From assembly GCF_016908975.1 (NCBI RefSeq), contig NZ_JAFBEX010000013.1, positions 62,001-126,000 on the forward strand: a stretch of DNA of 64,000 bases. Direction: 5' to 3'. Source of the DNA: Neobacillus cucumis (GTDB lineage Bacteria > Bacillota > Bacilli > Bacillales > Cytobacillaceae). The translations under genes were made by a program, and so were the position numbers. The notes beneath the pieces are model-generated. The model was not told where the DNA came from. It saw only the letters and a program-made list of their open reading frames with translations, and made no database searches. Below, piece by piece: positions 53,049 to 61,838 of this stretch (positions are counted from its first letter, which is position 1; each line of letters begins with the position of its first letter).

Positions 53049-53954
53049 CTAAGGTGTCTCCAGACTATCTAATTTGTTAATGGGTATCTTTCCCACATAT
53101 TGTTTACGAAATTGGTGTGGCGTAAGATGTTCCAACTTTTTGAAGAGTCTGCTGAAATAGGCGGATTGTGTAAAGCCGCTGCTTTCTGAAATGCGATCAA
53201 TACTCCAATCTGTTGAAATGAGTAAAATTTTGGCTTGGTCAATCCGAATTTTATTTACATATTCAATTGGTGTACAGCCAAATGACTGGATCATACATCT
53301 GGCAATATGATTTGGATGGAACCTAAGAGCTCGGCCAAGGTCTTCGTAGGTTACTTTCTTGGCATAATTTTTTCGTAAAAAAATGGCTGCTTTTTCTGCA
53401 ACCGCAAATGCAGGCAGAGAATTGGCTAAGTGCATATGATTCGAAAGTTCTTGGAGTAATTGTTGAAATAGGATTTGACGCTGCCATTCCCTAGAGTAAA
53501 TGGACTCGGTCTCAGATGAAGTTATTTTTGAACATAGGAGTTCAACAGCCTCAGGATTTGATAGATTGCAGTATTTGGGCAGTGTAATCCCAAATGGATT
53601 CTCTGAAAAAAAATTCCCACCATCTTCACTAGCTCTCTCTTCGGAATGAAAAGGCTTAGAAGTAGTAAGATCCTGCCAGCCTTTTGAGGCAATGAAATGA
53701 AACCAAAAAAATTTGGTCACTTGATCACAGGGTGAAACAGAAAAGTGGTACCGATCTGGATAGAGGATAAGCGTATTTCCTCTTCCAACCTTAAATTTAT
53801 GATTGTCTTCACCCATGAACAATTGACCCTTTGTGACAACTAATAAATCAAAAACACCAATCTTGTTTCGGTTTATATGGGATTGACCGATATTAAAAGT
53901 TCCCTTGCCCGCTGCAAGAAGTGTGGGTAAAGGAGGGGCAAATAATTGAAGCAT
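53049..53954 (-). CDS. AraC-family transcriptional regulator
   Basis: 301 aa. The N-terminal cupin-like sensor (residues 10-110, KVGRGNTLILYPDRYHFSV) and the C-terminal double HTH (about 190-290, YEDLGRALRFHPNHIARCMIQSFGCTPIEYVNKIRIDQAKILL, then SGFTQSAYFSRLFKKL) are clear. AraC members with cupin domains usually respond to sugars or small ligands. It is divergent from the ABC exporter genes at 54101, which are its likely targets. Confidence 0.9.
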   Translation of the reverse strand: MLQLFAPPLPTLLAAGKGTFNIGQSHINRNKIGVFDLLVVTKGQLFMGEDNHKFKVGRGNTLILYPDRYHFSVSPCDQVTKFFWFHFIASKGWQDLTTSKPFHSEERASEDGGNFFSENPFGITLPKYCNLSNPEAVELLCSKITSSETESIYSREWQRQILFQQLLQELSNHMHLANSLPAFAVAEKAAIFLRKNYAKKVTYEDLGRALRFHPNHIARCMIQSFGCTPIEYVNKIRIDQAKILLISTDWSIDRISESSGFTQSAYFSRLFKKLEHLTPHQFRKQYVGKIPINKLDSLETP

Positions 53955-54100
53955 TTGATTTCTCCTCTAATGTTAGGATTGTGCAATTTTTTGTTATGAT
54001 TTTACATTTTATTCTCTGATTATAACACTATAATAGGTTCATAAAAGTTTTTATTTTCATGTATATATGTTAGAGATTCGGTGGAAGGGGGATGTGAAGC

Positions 54101-55870
54101 ATGCAGAGCATACGCTGGGTGTGGGGATATATAAGGAACTTCCGGATTCGATTATTCAGCGGACTTTTTCTGACATTAACCGTTTCTATGTTAAATATGC
54201 TAAATCCATATTTTGCAGGAAAAATAGTCGATAAGGTTATTTATGGTCACCAGAATGGTTTACTATGGTCCTTTTTAGGGACCATGATAGGGGTTACTTT
54301 GCTTAAAACAGTTGTTCGTTATAATTACCAATTAATGTTCGAAAGGGTTTCGCAAAATGTCATATTCACAATCAGAGAACAGTTGTATGACCGGCTTCAA
54401 CAATTAGATTTTAGCTTCTTCGATCGGACTAAAACAGGAGATATTATGGCGCGAATGACAGGAGATTTAGAAGCAGTCAGGCATTTTACCGCCTGGGGGA
54501 TTTATATGATCTTTGAAAATCTAACCATCTTAATCATGGCCATTGTGTTTATGTTCTATATTAACCCGCTTTTGGCGATAGCCATGATAGCTGTTACACC
54601 CATCATTGGTTTCTTTGCTACTCGATTATCCTTTACGGTCAAACCTACCTTTTCAGCGATTCGAGGACAGTTTGCCAGGTTAAATTCTGTGGTACAGGAA
54701 AACATCAGCGGCAATCGGGTAATAAAGGCATTTGCGAAGGAAGACTATGAAATTGAAAAGTTCTCAGTCGAAAATGAAGCCTTCAAGGCAAGAAGTCTTG
54801 ACTCGGCAAAAGTTTGGGAAAAGTATTTGCCTGTTCTTGATTCACTTGCCGGTGTATTAACCGTTGTGATGATTTTAGTTGGAGGATTTATGGTCATTAA
54901 CGGTTCGCTGACTTTTGGTGAATTAGTAACCTTTAATTCTTTGATATGGGCATTAAATAATCCAATGCGGATGGCAGGGTGGTTAATCAATGATGTTCAA
55001 AGGTTTATAGCTTCTGCAGAAAAAATAGAAGACCTGTTAAATACCCACCCAGAGATTACAAACGAGGCAAAAAGAGCTATTATCAAACCTATTAATGGGG
55101 GAGTAGAATTCAACCATGTGTCCTTTAGTTATGGGGACGAACAGGTTTTGAACGATATCAGCTTTAAAGCACAGCCTGGGCAAACAGTTGGAATCATCGG
55201 TCCAACAGGGTCTGGTAAATCGACACTGGTGAACCTCCTCAGTCGTTTTTATGATACAACTGGTGGAGAAGTTAAAGTGGATGGGATGAACGTGAAAGAT
55301 TGGGATATTTCTAGATTGAGAGATCGTATGGCAATGGTGATGCAGGATATATTTCTTTTTTCTGATACCATTGAGGGCAATATTGCGTATGGGAATCCGG
55401 ATGCCTCGTTAGAAATGGTTCAATCTGCTGCAAAAATGGCAGAGGCACATGGTTTCATTACCAACCTTCCAGAAGGTTACGATACCATTATTGGGGAACG
55501 GGGCGTAGGACTCTCAGGAGGACAAAGGCAAAGGATTGCGTTAGCTCGCGCGATTCTAAAAAACCCATCCGTCCTAATTCTCGATGACACCACATCAGCT
55601 GTCGATATGGAAACAGAACTCCGAATCCAACGAACATTAAAGACATATTTAAATGGGAAGACCTGTTTTATAATTGCTCATCGAATTTCCTCCGTGAAAG
55701 AGGCAGATCTCATTCTTGTCATGGACAATGGCACTATTATTGAAAGAGGAAGACATAAAGAGCTGCTTGCGAAAAAAGGGTATTACTACAAAGTGTTCAT
55801 GAATCAAAATGGCAATTTTGATGGTCATTACAATGGTAAGGAAGTGATCTATCTTAATGGCGCGCAATAA
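54101..55870 (+). CDS. ABC exporter half-transporter A (degenerate ATP site)
   Basis: 589 aa: a six-helix membrane domain (residues 15-305) fused to an ATPase. Walker A GPTGSGKST (about 367), signature LSGGQRQR (about 471). Walker B ends LILDDTTSAVD, with Asp in place of the catalytic Glu, so its own site is the non-hydrolysing one. This matches heterodimeric type IV exporters such as YheI/YheH (BmrCD) or YknUV. It overlaps the partner gene by 14 bases. Substrates are often drugs or lipids. Confidence 0.92.
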   Translation: MQSIRWVWGYIRNFRIRLFSGLFLTLTVSMLNMLNPYFAGKIVDKVIYGHQNGLLWSFLGTMIGVTLLKTVVRYNYQLMFERVSQNVIFTIREQLYDRLQQLDFSFFDRTKTGDIMARMTGDLEAVRHFTAWGIYMIFENLTILIMAIVFMFYINPLLAIAMIAVTPIIGFFATRLSFTVKPTFSAIRGQFARLNSVVQENISGNRVIKAFAKEDYEIEKFSVENEAFKARSLDSAKVWEKYLPVLDSLAGVLTVVMILVGGFMVINGSLTFGELVTFNSLIWALNNPMRMAGWLINDVQRFIASAEKIEDLLNTHPEITNEAKRAIIKPINGGVEFNHVSFSYGDEQVLNDISFKAQPGQTVGIIGPTGSGKSTLVNLLSRFYDTTGGEVKVDGMNVKDWDISRLRDRMAMVMQDIFLFSDTIEGNIAYGNPDASLEMVQSAAKMAEAHGFITNLPEGYDTIIGERGVGLSGGQRQRIALARAILKNPSVLILDDTTSAVDMETELRIQRTLKTYLNGKTCFIIAHRISSVKEADLILVMDNGTIIERGRHKELLAKKGYYYKVFMNQNGNFDGHYNGKEVIYLNGAQ

Positions 55871-57638
55871 ATTTGATGTAGATGAGGAATTGGATTCACC
55901 ATTCAGCTTTGTTCATCTGAAAAGATTGTTTACGTATTTAAAACCTTACAAAAAAAAGATAATTTTGACCGTATTGATCATGCTGATTGCCAGCGGAGCC
56001 AATTTAATTGGACCTTATTTAATTAAAAAAGCTATTGATGAGAGTATTCCGAACAAGGATGTCGGAAATTTAGTGGTCCTTTCTTGTATTTATCTTGGTG
56101 CTCTTGTGATTACCGGCATCTGTATGAAATATAGAATACGAATGATGTCCGAGATCGGGCAGAGCGTCATCTTGAATATCAGAAAGGATTTATTTACCCA
56201 TTTACAAAAATTATCCTTTTCTTTTTATGACAGCAGGCCGCACGGGAAGATATTAGTGAGAGTGGTTAACTATGTTAACTCCTTAAGCGATTTATTATCA
56301 AATGGCTTAATTAATTTGATAACGGACCTGTTTAGTCTTTTTGTAATAGTAGGATTTATGTTAGCAATTGATGTAAAGCTAACGCTTATGGCAATGCTTG
56401 GATTTCCAATCCTTGCGGTAGTAGTTCTCCTAATTAAAAATGCACAGCGCAAAGCATGGCAGGTATTAAGTAATAAGCAGTCCAATATGAATGCTTACAT
56501 TCATGAAAGTATCAACGGAATTAAGGTCACTCAAGCTTTTACAAGGGAAGAAGAAAATAAACGGATTTTTAGAGAAGTATCGGAAAGCTATCGGAGTTCC
56601 TGGATGAAAGCGGTTAAAATCCAGTTCCTGCTATGGCCATCGATTGAAAATATATCGATTCTCACTACCTCAGTAATCTATGTATTTGGTATATCTCAAA
56701 TGGGTGAGGGTGTATCGGTCGGTGCATTAGTTGCTTTTGTTGGATATATAGGGATGTTTTGGACTCCTATTGCCAATATCGGAAACTTCTACAATGCAAT
56801 TATAAACGCAACGGCCTATTTGGAAAGAATTTTTGAAATGATCGATGAACGCCCAACCGTACAGGATCCCCCGAATGCCGTAGAGCTTACGACGATCAAG
56901 GGGAAGGTGGAATTTAAAGATGTGGAATTTCAATATGAAGAAGGGGAAAGAATTCTCAAGAATATACATTTTTGCGTAAATCCCGGTGAAACCATTGCCC
57001 TTGTCGGGGCCACCGGATCGGGAAAAACAACCATTGTCAGTCTGCTTAGCCGTTTCTATGATGTTAGCAGTGGAAAAATTGAAATGGACGGTGTGGATAT
57101 TAGTTCGGTTACTATCCCATCCCTACGAAAGCAAATGGGCGTCATGCTTCAAGATCCATTTATCTTTTCAGGAACGATTTTGGATAATATCCGTTATGGC
57201 CGGCTTGATGCCTCAGATGAAGAAGTAATTGCGGCGGCGAAAGCCGTGCAGGCACATTCGTTTATTAGCGGGCTCGCTGATGGGTATCATACGGAGGTCA
57301 ACGAAAGAGGCACAAGGCTTTCCACAGGGCAAAGACAGTTGATTTCTTTTGCCCGTGCACTCTTAGCTGATCCTAAAATTTTAATTTTAGACGAGGCTAC
57401 ATCATCGATTGATACGGAAACCGAGCTGGCTTTGCAAAAGGGGCTTGAAACGTTACTTGCGGGAAGAACCTCTTTTATCATTGCCCATCGCCTTTCTACG
57501 ATTCAAAATGCCAATCGTATCTTTGTCATCGATAAAGGCAGAATCATAGAAGAAGGATCGCATAATGAATTATTAAACCAAAAGAGTTACTATTGGAAGC
57601 TGCATCAATCACAGCATCAGTCTTTAGAAGTGGGATAA
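55857..57638 (+). CDS. ABC exporter half-transporter B (active ATP site)
   Basis: 593 aa with the same layout as its partner. Walker A GATGSGKTT (about 384), signature LSTGQRQL (about 488, Ser-Thr in place of Ser-Gly), and Walker B ILILDEATSSID with the catalytic Glu, then FIIAHRLST. With the Asp variant in the partner, the pair should have one working and one degenerate site. The A-to-B gene order and 14-base overlap fit equal translation of the two subunits. Confidence 0.92.
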   Translation: MARNKFDVDEELDSPFSFVHLKRLFTYLKPYKKKIILTVLIMLIASGANLIGPYLIKKAIDESIPNKDVGNLVVLSCIYLGALVITGICMKYRIRMMSEIGQSVILNIRKDLFTHLQKLSFSFYDSRPHGKILVRVVNYVNSLSDLLSNGLINLITDLFSLFVIVGFMLAIDVKLTLMAMLGFPILAVVVLLIKNAQRKAWQVLSNKQSNMNAYIHESINGIKVTQAFTREEENKRIFREVSESYRSSWMKAVKIQFLLWPSIENISILTTSVIYVFGISQMGEGVSVGALVAFVGYIGMFWTPIANIGNFYNAIINATAYLERIFEMIDERPTVQDPPNAVELTTIKGKVEFKDVEFQYEEGERILKNIHFCVNPGETIALVGATGSGKTTIVSLLSRFYDVSSGKIEMDGVDISSVTIPSLRKQMGVMLQDPFIFSGTILDNIRYGRLDASDEEVIAAAKAVQAHSFISGLADGYHTEVNERGTRLSTGQRQLISFARALLADPKILILDEATSSIDTETELALQKGLETLLAGRTSFIIAHRLSTIQNANRIFVIDKGRIIEEGSHNELLNQKSYYWKLHQSQHQSLEVG

Positions 57639-57650
57639 TAACATGAATAT

Positions 57651-57693
57651 AGGAACATTGTTTTCCCTAAAGGATTAACAATGTTCCTTTTTT
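57651..57693 (+). terminator. Terminator of the ABC exporter operon
   Basis: AGGAACATTGTT (57651-57662) pairs with AACAATGTTCCT (57677-57688), followed by TTTTT. Confidence 0.95.
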
Positions 57694-57918
57694 GATGTTT
57701 TTTTGGACCAGTATATAAAAGTCAAAATTTTCACTTACTAAGTAAAATTATTCTTATTGGTTGGAAATAGAAATTTGATAATCTTTTACTTGTAAAGGCT
57801 TTCAATATTTAGTAATCAAGCTGAGGGGAGATGGAACATCGGACGTATGTCAAAACAAGGAATCTATCATTTAAGACAGTAGTTTGTTAAAAGAAATTAT
57901 GAAAAATGGGGGAAAACT

Positions 57919-59211
57919 ATGAAAAAGCATTTCGCGTTAATATTTGTGCTTCTACTAATTATAGGTAGTGTAATGACGGGTTGCAGTTCTAAAGATACAG
58001 CTTCAACCGCAACAGATAAAGATGGAAAAGTTACCTTGAAAGTAACTGTATGGAACTATGATACAACCCCTGAATTTAAAGCTTTATTTGACGCCTATGA
58101 GAAACAAAATCCAAATGTAAAAATTGAACCAGTTGATATTGAAGCAGCACAGTATGATCAAAAATTAACCACAATGCTGGCCGGTAACGATGATTCCGAT
58201 GTTTTAACAATGAAAAACCTGATTGGCTATTCAAACTATGCATACCGCGGTCAATTAAAGGATCTAACTTCATATGCAAACACTTTAGATGCAGATAAAT
58301 ATATGGGTACATTAGATTATATGAAAGATGATAAAGGGAAAATTTATGCCTTACCATATCGTAACGATTTCTGGGTGCTTTACTACAATAAGAAGTTATT
58401 CGATAAAGCAGGCGTTAAATATCCTGAAAACCTAACTTGGGAAGAGTATCGCGAAACTGCGAAAAAATTAACTTCCGGCTCAGGCGATTCTAAAGTATAT
58501 GGTGCTTATAACCATGTATGGAGATCAATTACCAATGCGACTGCTGCAGCTCAAGAAGTAGGAACACCAAATGCAATTATCAAAGGAGACTACAGTTTCC
58601 TAAGCAACATGTATAAAGTATTCCTAGGTATGCAGGCAGATAAGAGTGTACTAGATTATGGAACTGCCAAATCAACTAATACAACATATGCATCACAATT
58701 TGAAACAGAAAAAGCTGCTATGCTTCCAATGGGTACTTGGTATATGGCCGGTGTACTTAGTTCGAAAAATGCAGGTAAAACAAATGTAGATTGGGGGATT
58801 GCTCCACTACCTCAAACAGAAAAAGGCAAAGTTAAATCATGGGGCTCTCCAACCGCATTCGCAGTAAATAAGAATGCTGCACATAGCAAAGAAGCTGAGA
58901 AATTTGTTAAGTGGGCTTCTGGTGAAGAAGGTGCAAAAGTGGTTGCTGGAGTGGGTGTAGTACCAGCTTATCGTACAGCTGACATTAATAATATTTACTT
59001 TAATGTTGCTGGAATGCCAAACGATGAACTTTCTAAGAAAGCATTTAGCCCTGATTCTGTAAATATTGAAATGCCAATGGATAAAAACTCTGCTGCTATT
59101 GACAAAATTTTAGGTGAAGAACATGACTTAATCATGATTGGCGAAAACAGTATTGATAAAGGAATCAAAGAAATGGATCAACGTGTTAAATCGGAAGTTC
59201 TGAAGAAGTAA
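57919..59211 (+). CDS. Sugar ABC transporter substrate-binding lipoprotein
   Basis: 430 aa with a lipoprotein signal (lipobox MTGC, Cys22). The mature part has the family-1 layout: LKVTVWNYDTTPEFKALFDAYEKQNPNVKIE, then YALPYRNDFWVLYYNKKLFDKAGVKYPENLTWEEYRETAKKLT, and LPMGTWYMAG. This is the MalE/UgpB-like class for oligosaccharides. ATG follows AATGGGGGAA. It is the first gene of the importer operon. The next genes point to a uronate-containing glycan as cargo. Confidence 0.92.
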   Translation: MKKHFALIFVLLLIIGSVMTGCSSKDTASTATDKDGKVTLKVTVWNYDTTPEFKALFDAYEKQNPNVKIEPVDIEAAQYDQKLTTMLAGNDDSDVLTMKNLIGYSNYAYRGQLKDLTSYANTLDADKYMGTLDYMKDDKGKIYALPYRNDFWVLYYNKKLFDKAGVKYPENLTWEEYRETAKKLTSGSGDSKVYGAYNHVWRSITNATAAAQEVGTPNAIIKGDYSFLSNMYKVFLGMQADKSVLDYGTAKSTNTTYASQFETEKAAMLPMGTWYMAGVLSSKNAGKTNVDWGIAPLPQTEKGKVKSWGSPTAFAVNKNAAHSKEAEKFVKWASGEEGAKVVAGVGVVPAYRTADINNIYFNVAGMPNDELSKKAFSPDSVNIEMPMDKNSAAIDKILGEEHDLIMIGENSIDKGIKEMDQRVKSEVLKK

Positions 59212-59216
59212 AATCA

Positions 59217-59264
59217 TTGGGACAAAAGCGGATAGATTTAACTGTCTAGCTATTGTCCCCATTT
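59217..59264 (+). promoter_or_regulatory. Intra-operon hairpin after the binding-protein gene
   Basis: TTGGGACAA pairs with TTGTCCCC across an inner GATAGA/TGTC stem. The T tract is poor (ATTTAA). It probably protects or limits the mRNA so that more binding protein than permease is made. Confidence 0.55.
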
Positions 59265-59314
59265 AACCCCTTTACTGAAAGGAGAGAACCGCCAAATCAA
59301 TAGGGTGGGACAAT

Positions 59315-60238
59315 ATGAGTAATACAAATTTGATGCTTAATACTCCTAAAATTGTAACAGAAAAGAAACGAAGAAGAAGAAATAACTTAATTGCATGGTC
59401 CTTTATTACCCCAAATTTCCTTGGCTTCGCTATTTTTACCTTAATCCCTGTAATAGCTTCCTTTGTTATTGCTTTTATGAAGTGGGATGCCTTTTCATCT
59501 CCCGAATTTGTTGGACTAGAAAACTTTAAATCGATGATTAATGATCAAACGTTTTGGATATCCCTTTGGAATACGGTCTATTATACAGTTGGTACTGTGC
59601 CATTAACGCTAGTCTGTGCCTTGCTTTTGGCGATTTTACTGAATAAAAAAATCCCCGGAATCAGTACCTTTCGTGCGGCAATCTTTTTCCCGTATGTCAC
59701 TTCATTAGTAGCTATAGCAGTGGTATGGAATATGTTATTTCATCCAGATATGGGACTTATTAATGAATTTTTACGATGGATTGGAATAGACAATCCTCCA
59801 GGATGGACGTCTTCTTCAAAATGGGCTATGCCGGCCATTATTATTGTAAGTGTTTGGCGTGGGATGGGCTATTATATGGTTCTCTATTTAGCAGGTTTGC
59901 AAAGTATACCGAAAGAATTATATGAAGCGGCTAAAATGGACGGTGCGAATACTTGGCATGAATTTAGACATGTTACCTTACCAATGCTTGCTCCTACCAC
60001 TTTTTTAGTTTTAATTTTATTGACAATATCCAGTTTTAAAGTATTTGACTTGATTCAAGTCATGACCCAGGGTGGACCAGGACGTGCTACCAATGTATTG
60101 GTTTACCTCATTTATAATGAAGCGTTTGTCAATTATAATTTTGGCTATGCTTCTGCGATCTCATTAGTATTATTCATCGTTGTCTTGGGAATCACGATTC
60201 TTCAATTCAAAGTCCAAGAAAAGAATACAGACTTTTAG
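59315..60238 (+). CDS. Sugar ABC transporter permease, MalF-type
   Basis: 307 aa, six membrane segments, first at about 28-50. The coupling EAA motif is YEAAKMDGANTWHEFRHVTLPMLAPT (about 208-233). The N-terminus is basic (EKKRRRRNN). It pairs with the permease at 60250. No ATPase gene is in the operon, so a shared MsmX-type ATPase probably drives it; that is known for many Bacillus sugar importers. Confidence 0.93.
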   Translation: MSNTNLMLNTPKIVTEKKRRRRNNLIAWSFITPNFLGFAIFTLIPVIASFVIAFMKWDAFSSPEFVGLENFKSMINDQTFWISLWNTVYYTVGTVPLTLVCALLLAILLNKKIPGISTFRAAIFFPYVTSLVAIAVVWNMLFHPDMGLINEFLRWIGIDNPPGWTSSSKWAMPAIIIVSVWRGMGYYMVLYLAGLQSIPKELYEAAKMDGANTWHEFRHVTLPMLAPTTFLVLILLTISSFKVFDLIQVMTQGGPGRATNVLVYLIYNEAFVNYNFGYASAISLVLFIVVLGITILQFKVQEKNTDF

Positions 60239-60241
60239 GAG

Positions 60242-61132
60242 GTGAAACCATTGGAAGCAGCAACAAAAACATTAGATGCAACTGTCAAAAGCTCTTTCAA
60301 GTCACAAAAGAAAAAGAAAATAATCGGAAATACAATTACGTATATCTTTTTAGTTGGTTTATCTTTTTTAGTCTTAATTCCCTTTTTCTGGATGATTTCT
60401 TCCGCATTGAAACAAGATAACCAAGTATTTAGTATACCAATCCAATGGATACCTGATAAACCACAATGGAATAACTTTGTGACCATATGGCATCAAATCC
60501 CGCTATTAACATTCTTTAAAAATACTATTTTCTTAAGTGTTGTCGTTACCTTTATTCAAGTTCTGACTAGTAGTTTTGCTGCCTATGGATTTTCAAAAAT
60601 GAGATTTAAGGGGAGAGATACCCTTTTCTTAGCTTATATTGGTACGATTGCGGTTCCATGGCAAGCATATATGATTCCACAATTTATTATGATGAGAGAT
60701 GTACATTTAACCGATACATTGTGGTCATTAGTACTATTACAAGCATTTAGTGCATTTGGTGTCTTTTTGATGAGACAATTTTATATGAGTATCCCTGAAG
60801 AATTAAGTGAAGCAGCCCGCGTAGATGGATTAAATGAATATGGAATCTACTTTAAAATCATTTTGCCATTATCCAAACCAGCACTTACAACCCTGATTGT
60901 TTTAACTTTCGTCAATACTTGGAACGATTATATGGGACCGTTTATTTACTTAAATTCAACAGAAGTAAAAACAATTCAGTTAGGATTACGTATGTTTGTC
61001 ACATTGTATGATGCACAATATGCATTGATCATGGCGGCATCCTTAATATCGATTATCCCAATTACGATTATTTTCATTTTTGCACAGAAATATATTATTG
61101 AAGGAATAGCAACGACTGGTATGAAAGGCTGA
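60242..61132 (+). CDS. Sugar ABC transporter permease, MalG-type
   Basis: 296 aa, six membrane segments; EAA motif SEAARVDGLNEYGIYFKIILPLSKPAL. The annotated frame starts at GTG 60242; TTG at 60251 (LEAATKTLDAT) with TAGGAGGTG upstream fits the ribosome binding site better. It is second in the permease pair, three bases after the first permease gene. Confidence 0.92.
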   Translation: MKPLEAATKTLDATVKSSFKSQKKKKIIGNTITYIFLVGLSFLVLIPFFWMISSALKQDNQVFSIPIQWIPDKPQWNNFVTIWHQIPLLTFFKNTIFLSVVVTFIQVLTSSFAAYGFSKMRFKGRDTLFLAYIGTIAVPWQAYMIPQFIMMRDVHLTDTLWSLVLLQAFSAFGVFLMRQFYMSIPEELSEAARVDGLNEYGIYFKIILPLSKPALTTLIVLTFVNTWNDYMGPFIYLNSTEVKTIQLGLRMFVTLYDAQYALIMAASLISIIPITIIFIFAQKYIIEGIATTGMKG

Positions 61133-61137
61133 TTCTT

Positions 61138-61800
61138 ATGTTTCGAATGAACCTGTCACATTTTCAATATGCTGCCATTTTTAATTATGGTTATTGGTTT
61201 TTGATACTAAATTTGTATTTTTCCATTGCTAATATACCCTTTATTTTGGCACTGTCTACCTTACAATTTGTACCATCAAATATGATCTATTATTTTATCA
61301 CTCTTATACCAATGGGACCTGCATTGGCGGCATTAATCGCATCCCTAAATAAAATAGTGGTAGAAAAAGATATTAGCGTAACAAAAGATTTTTGGAAGTT
61401 TTATAAAGGGAGTTTCCCGACATCCATCCTTTTATGGACAATCACCTTAGCACTGTTATTTATTTTGATGATGGATATTGTGGTGTTCATGGATAAATCT
61501 TTATTTGCGATTGTTTCTCCCTTCTTTATCATCTTATCCATTTTACTATTAAATATCGCGATATGTGGCCTGGTTATTTTGACAAAGACAAAGCATAAAT
61601 TAAAAACACTTATCATCCTGTCATTCTATTATTCAATAAAAAAATTCTATCTTACCTTTTTAAATATGGTTTTAGCTTGCTTTTTTATCTTTATTTTATT
61701 AGTTAAGCCCGTGTTTGCTTTTATGGTATTACCAAGTTTAATTTTTTTCTTGATTGTGCGTAATAGTTCATTGTTTATTCGCAATGAATCAGTTGTATAA
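61138..61800 (+). CDS. DUF624 family membrane protein (YesL-like)
   Basis: 220 aa, five membrane segments. It opens MFRMNLSHFQYAAIFNYGYW, with NLYFSIANIPFILAL, then a MGPALAALIASLNKIV loop, which fit DUF624. In B. subtilis yesL lies in the rhamnogalacturonan operon, beside similar importers. The function is unknown, but it repeatedly occurs with sugar ABC importers. Five bases separate it from the permease gene. Confidence 0.85.
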   Translation: MFRMNLSHFQYAAIFNYGYWFLILNLYFSIANIPFILALSTLQFVPSNMIYYFITLIPMGPALAALIASLNKIVVEKDISVTKDFWKFYKGSFPTSILLWTITLALLFILMMDIVVFMDKSLFAIVSPFFIILSILLLNIAICGLVILTKTKHKLKTLIILSFYYSIKKFYLTFLNMVLACFFIFILLVKPVFAFMVLPSLIFFLIVRNSSLFIRNESVV

Positions 61801-61838
61801 AAGAAGTTTCCTTAGGTAACTATTGGATGGTGAAAAAC

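Noticed and set aside
57791..57804. cre site upstream of the sugar importer (TGTAAAGGCTTTCA)
   Set aside because: The central CG of the CcpA consensus is missing, so I do not list it as a site.
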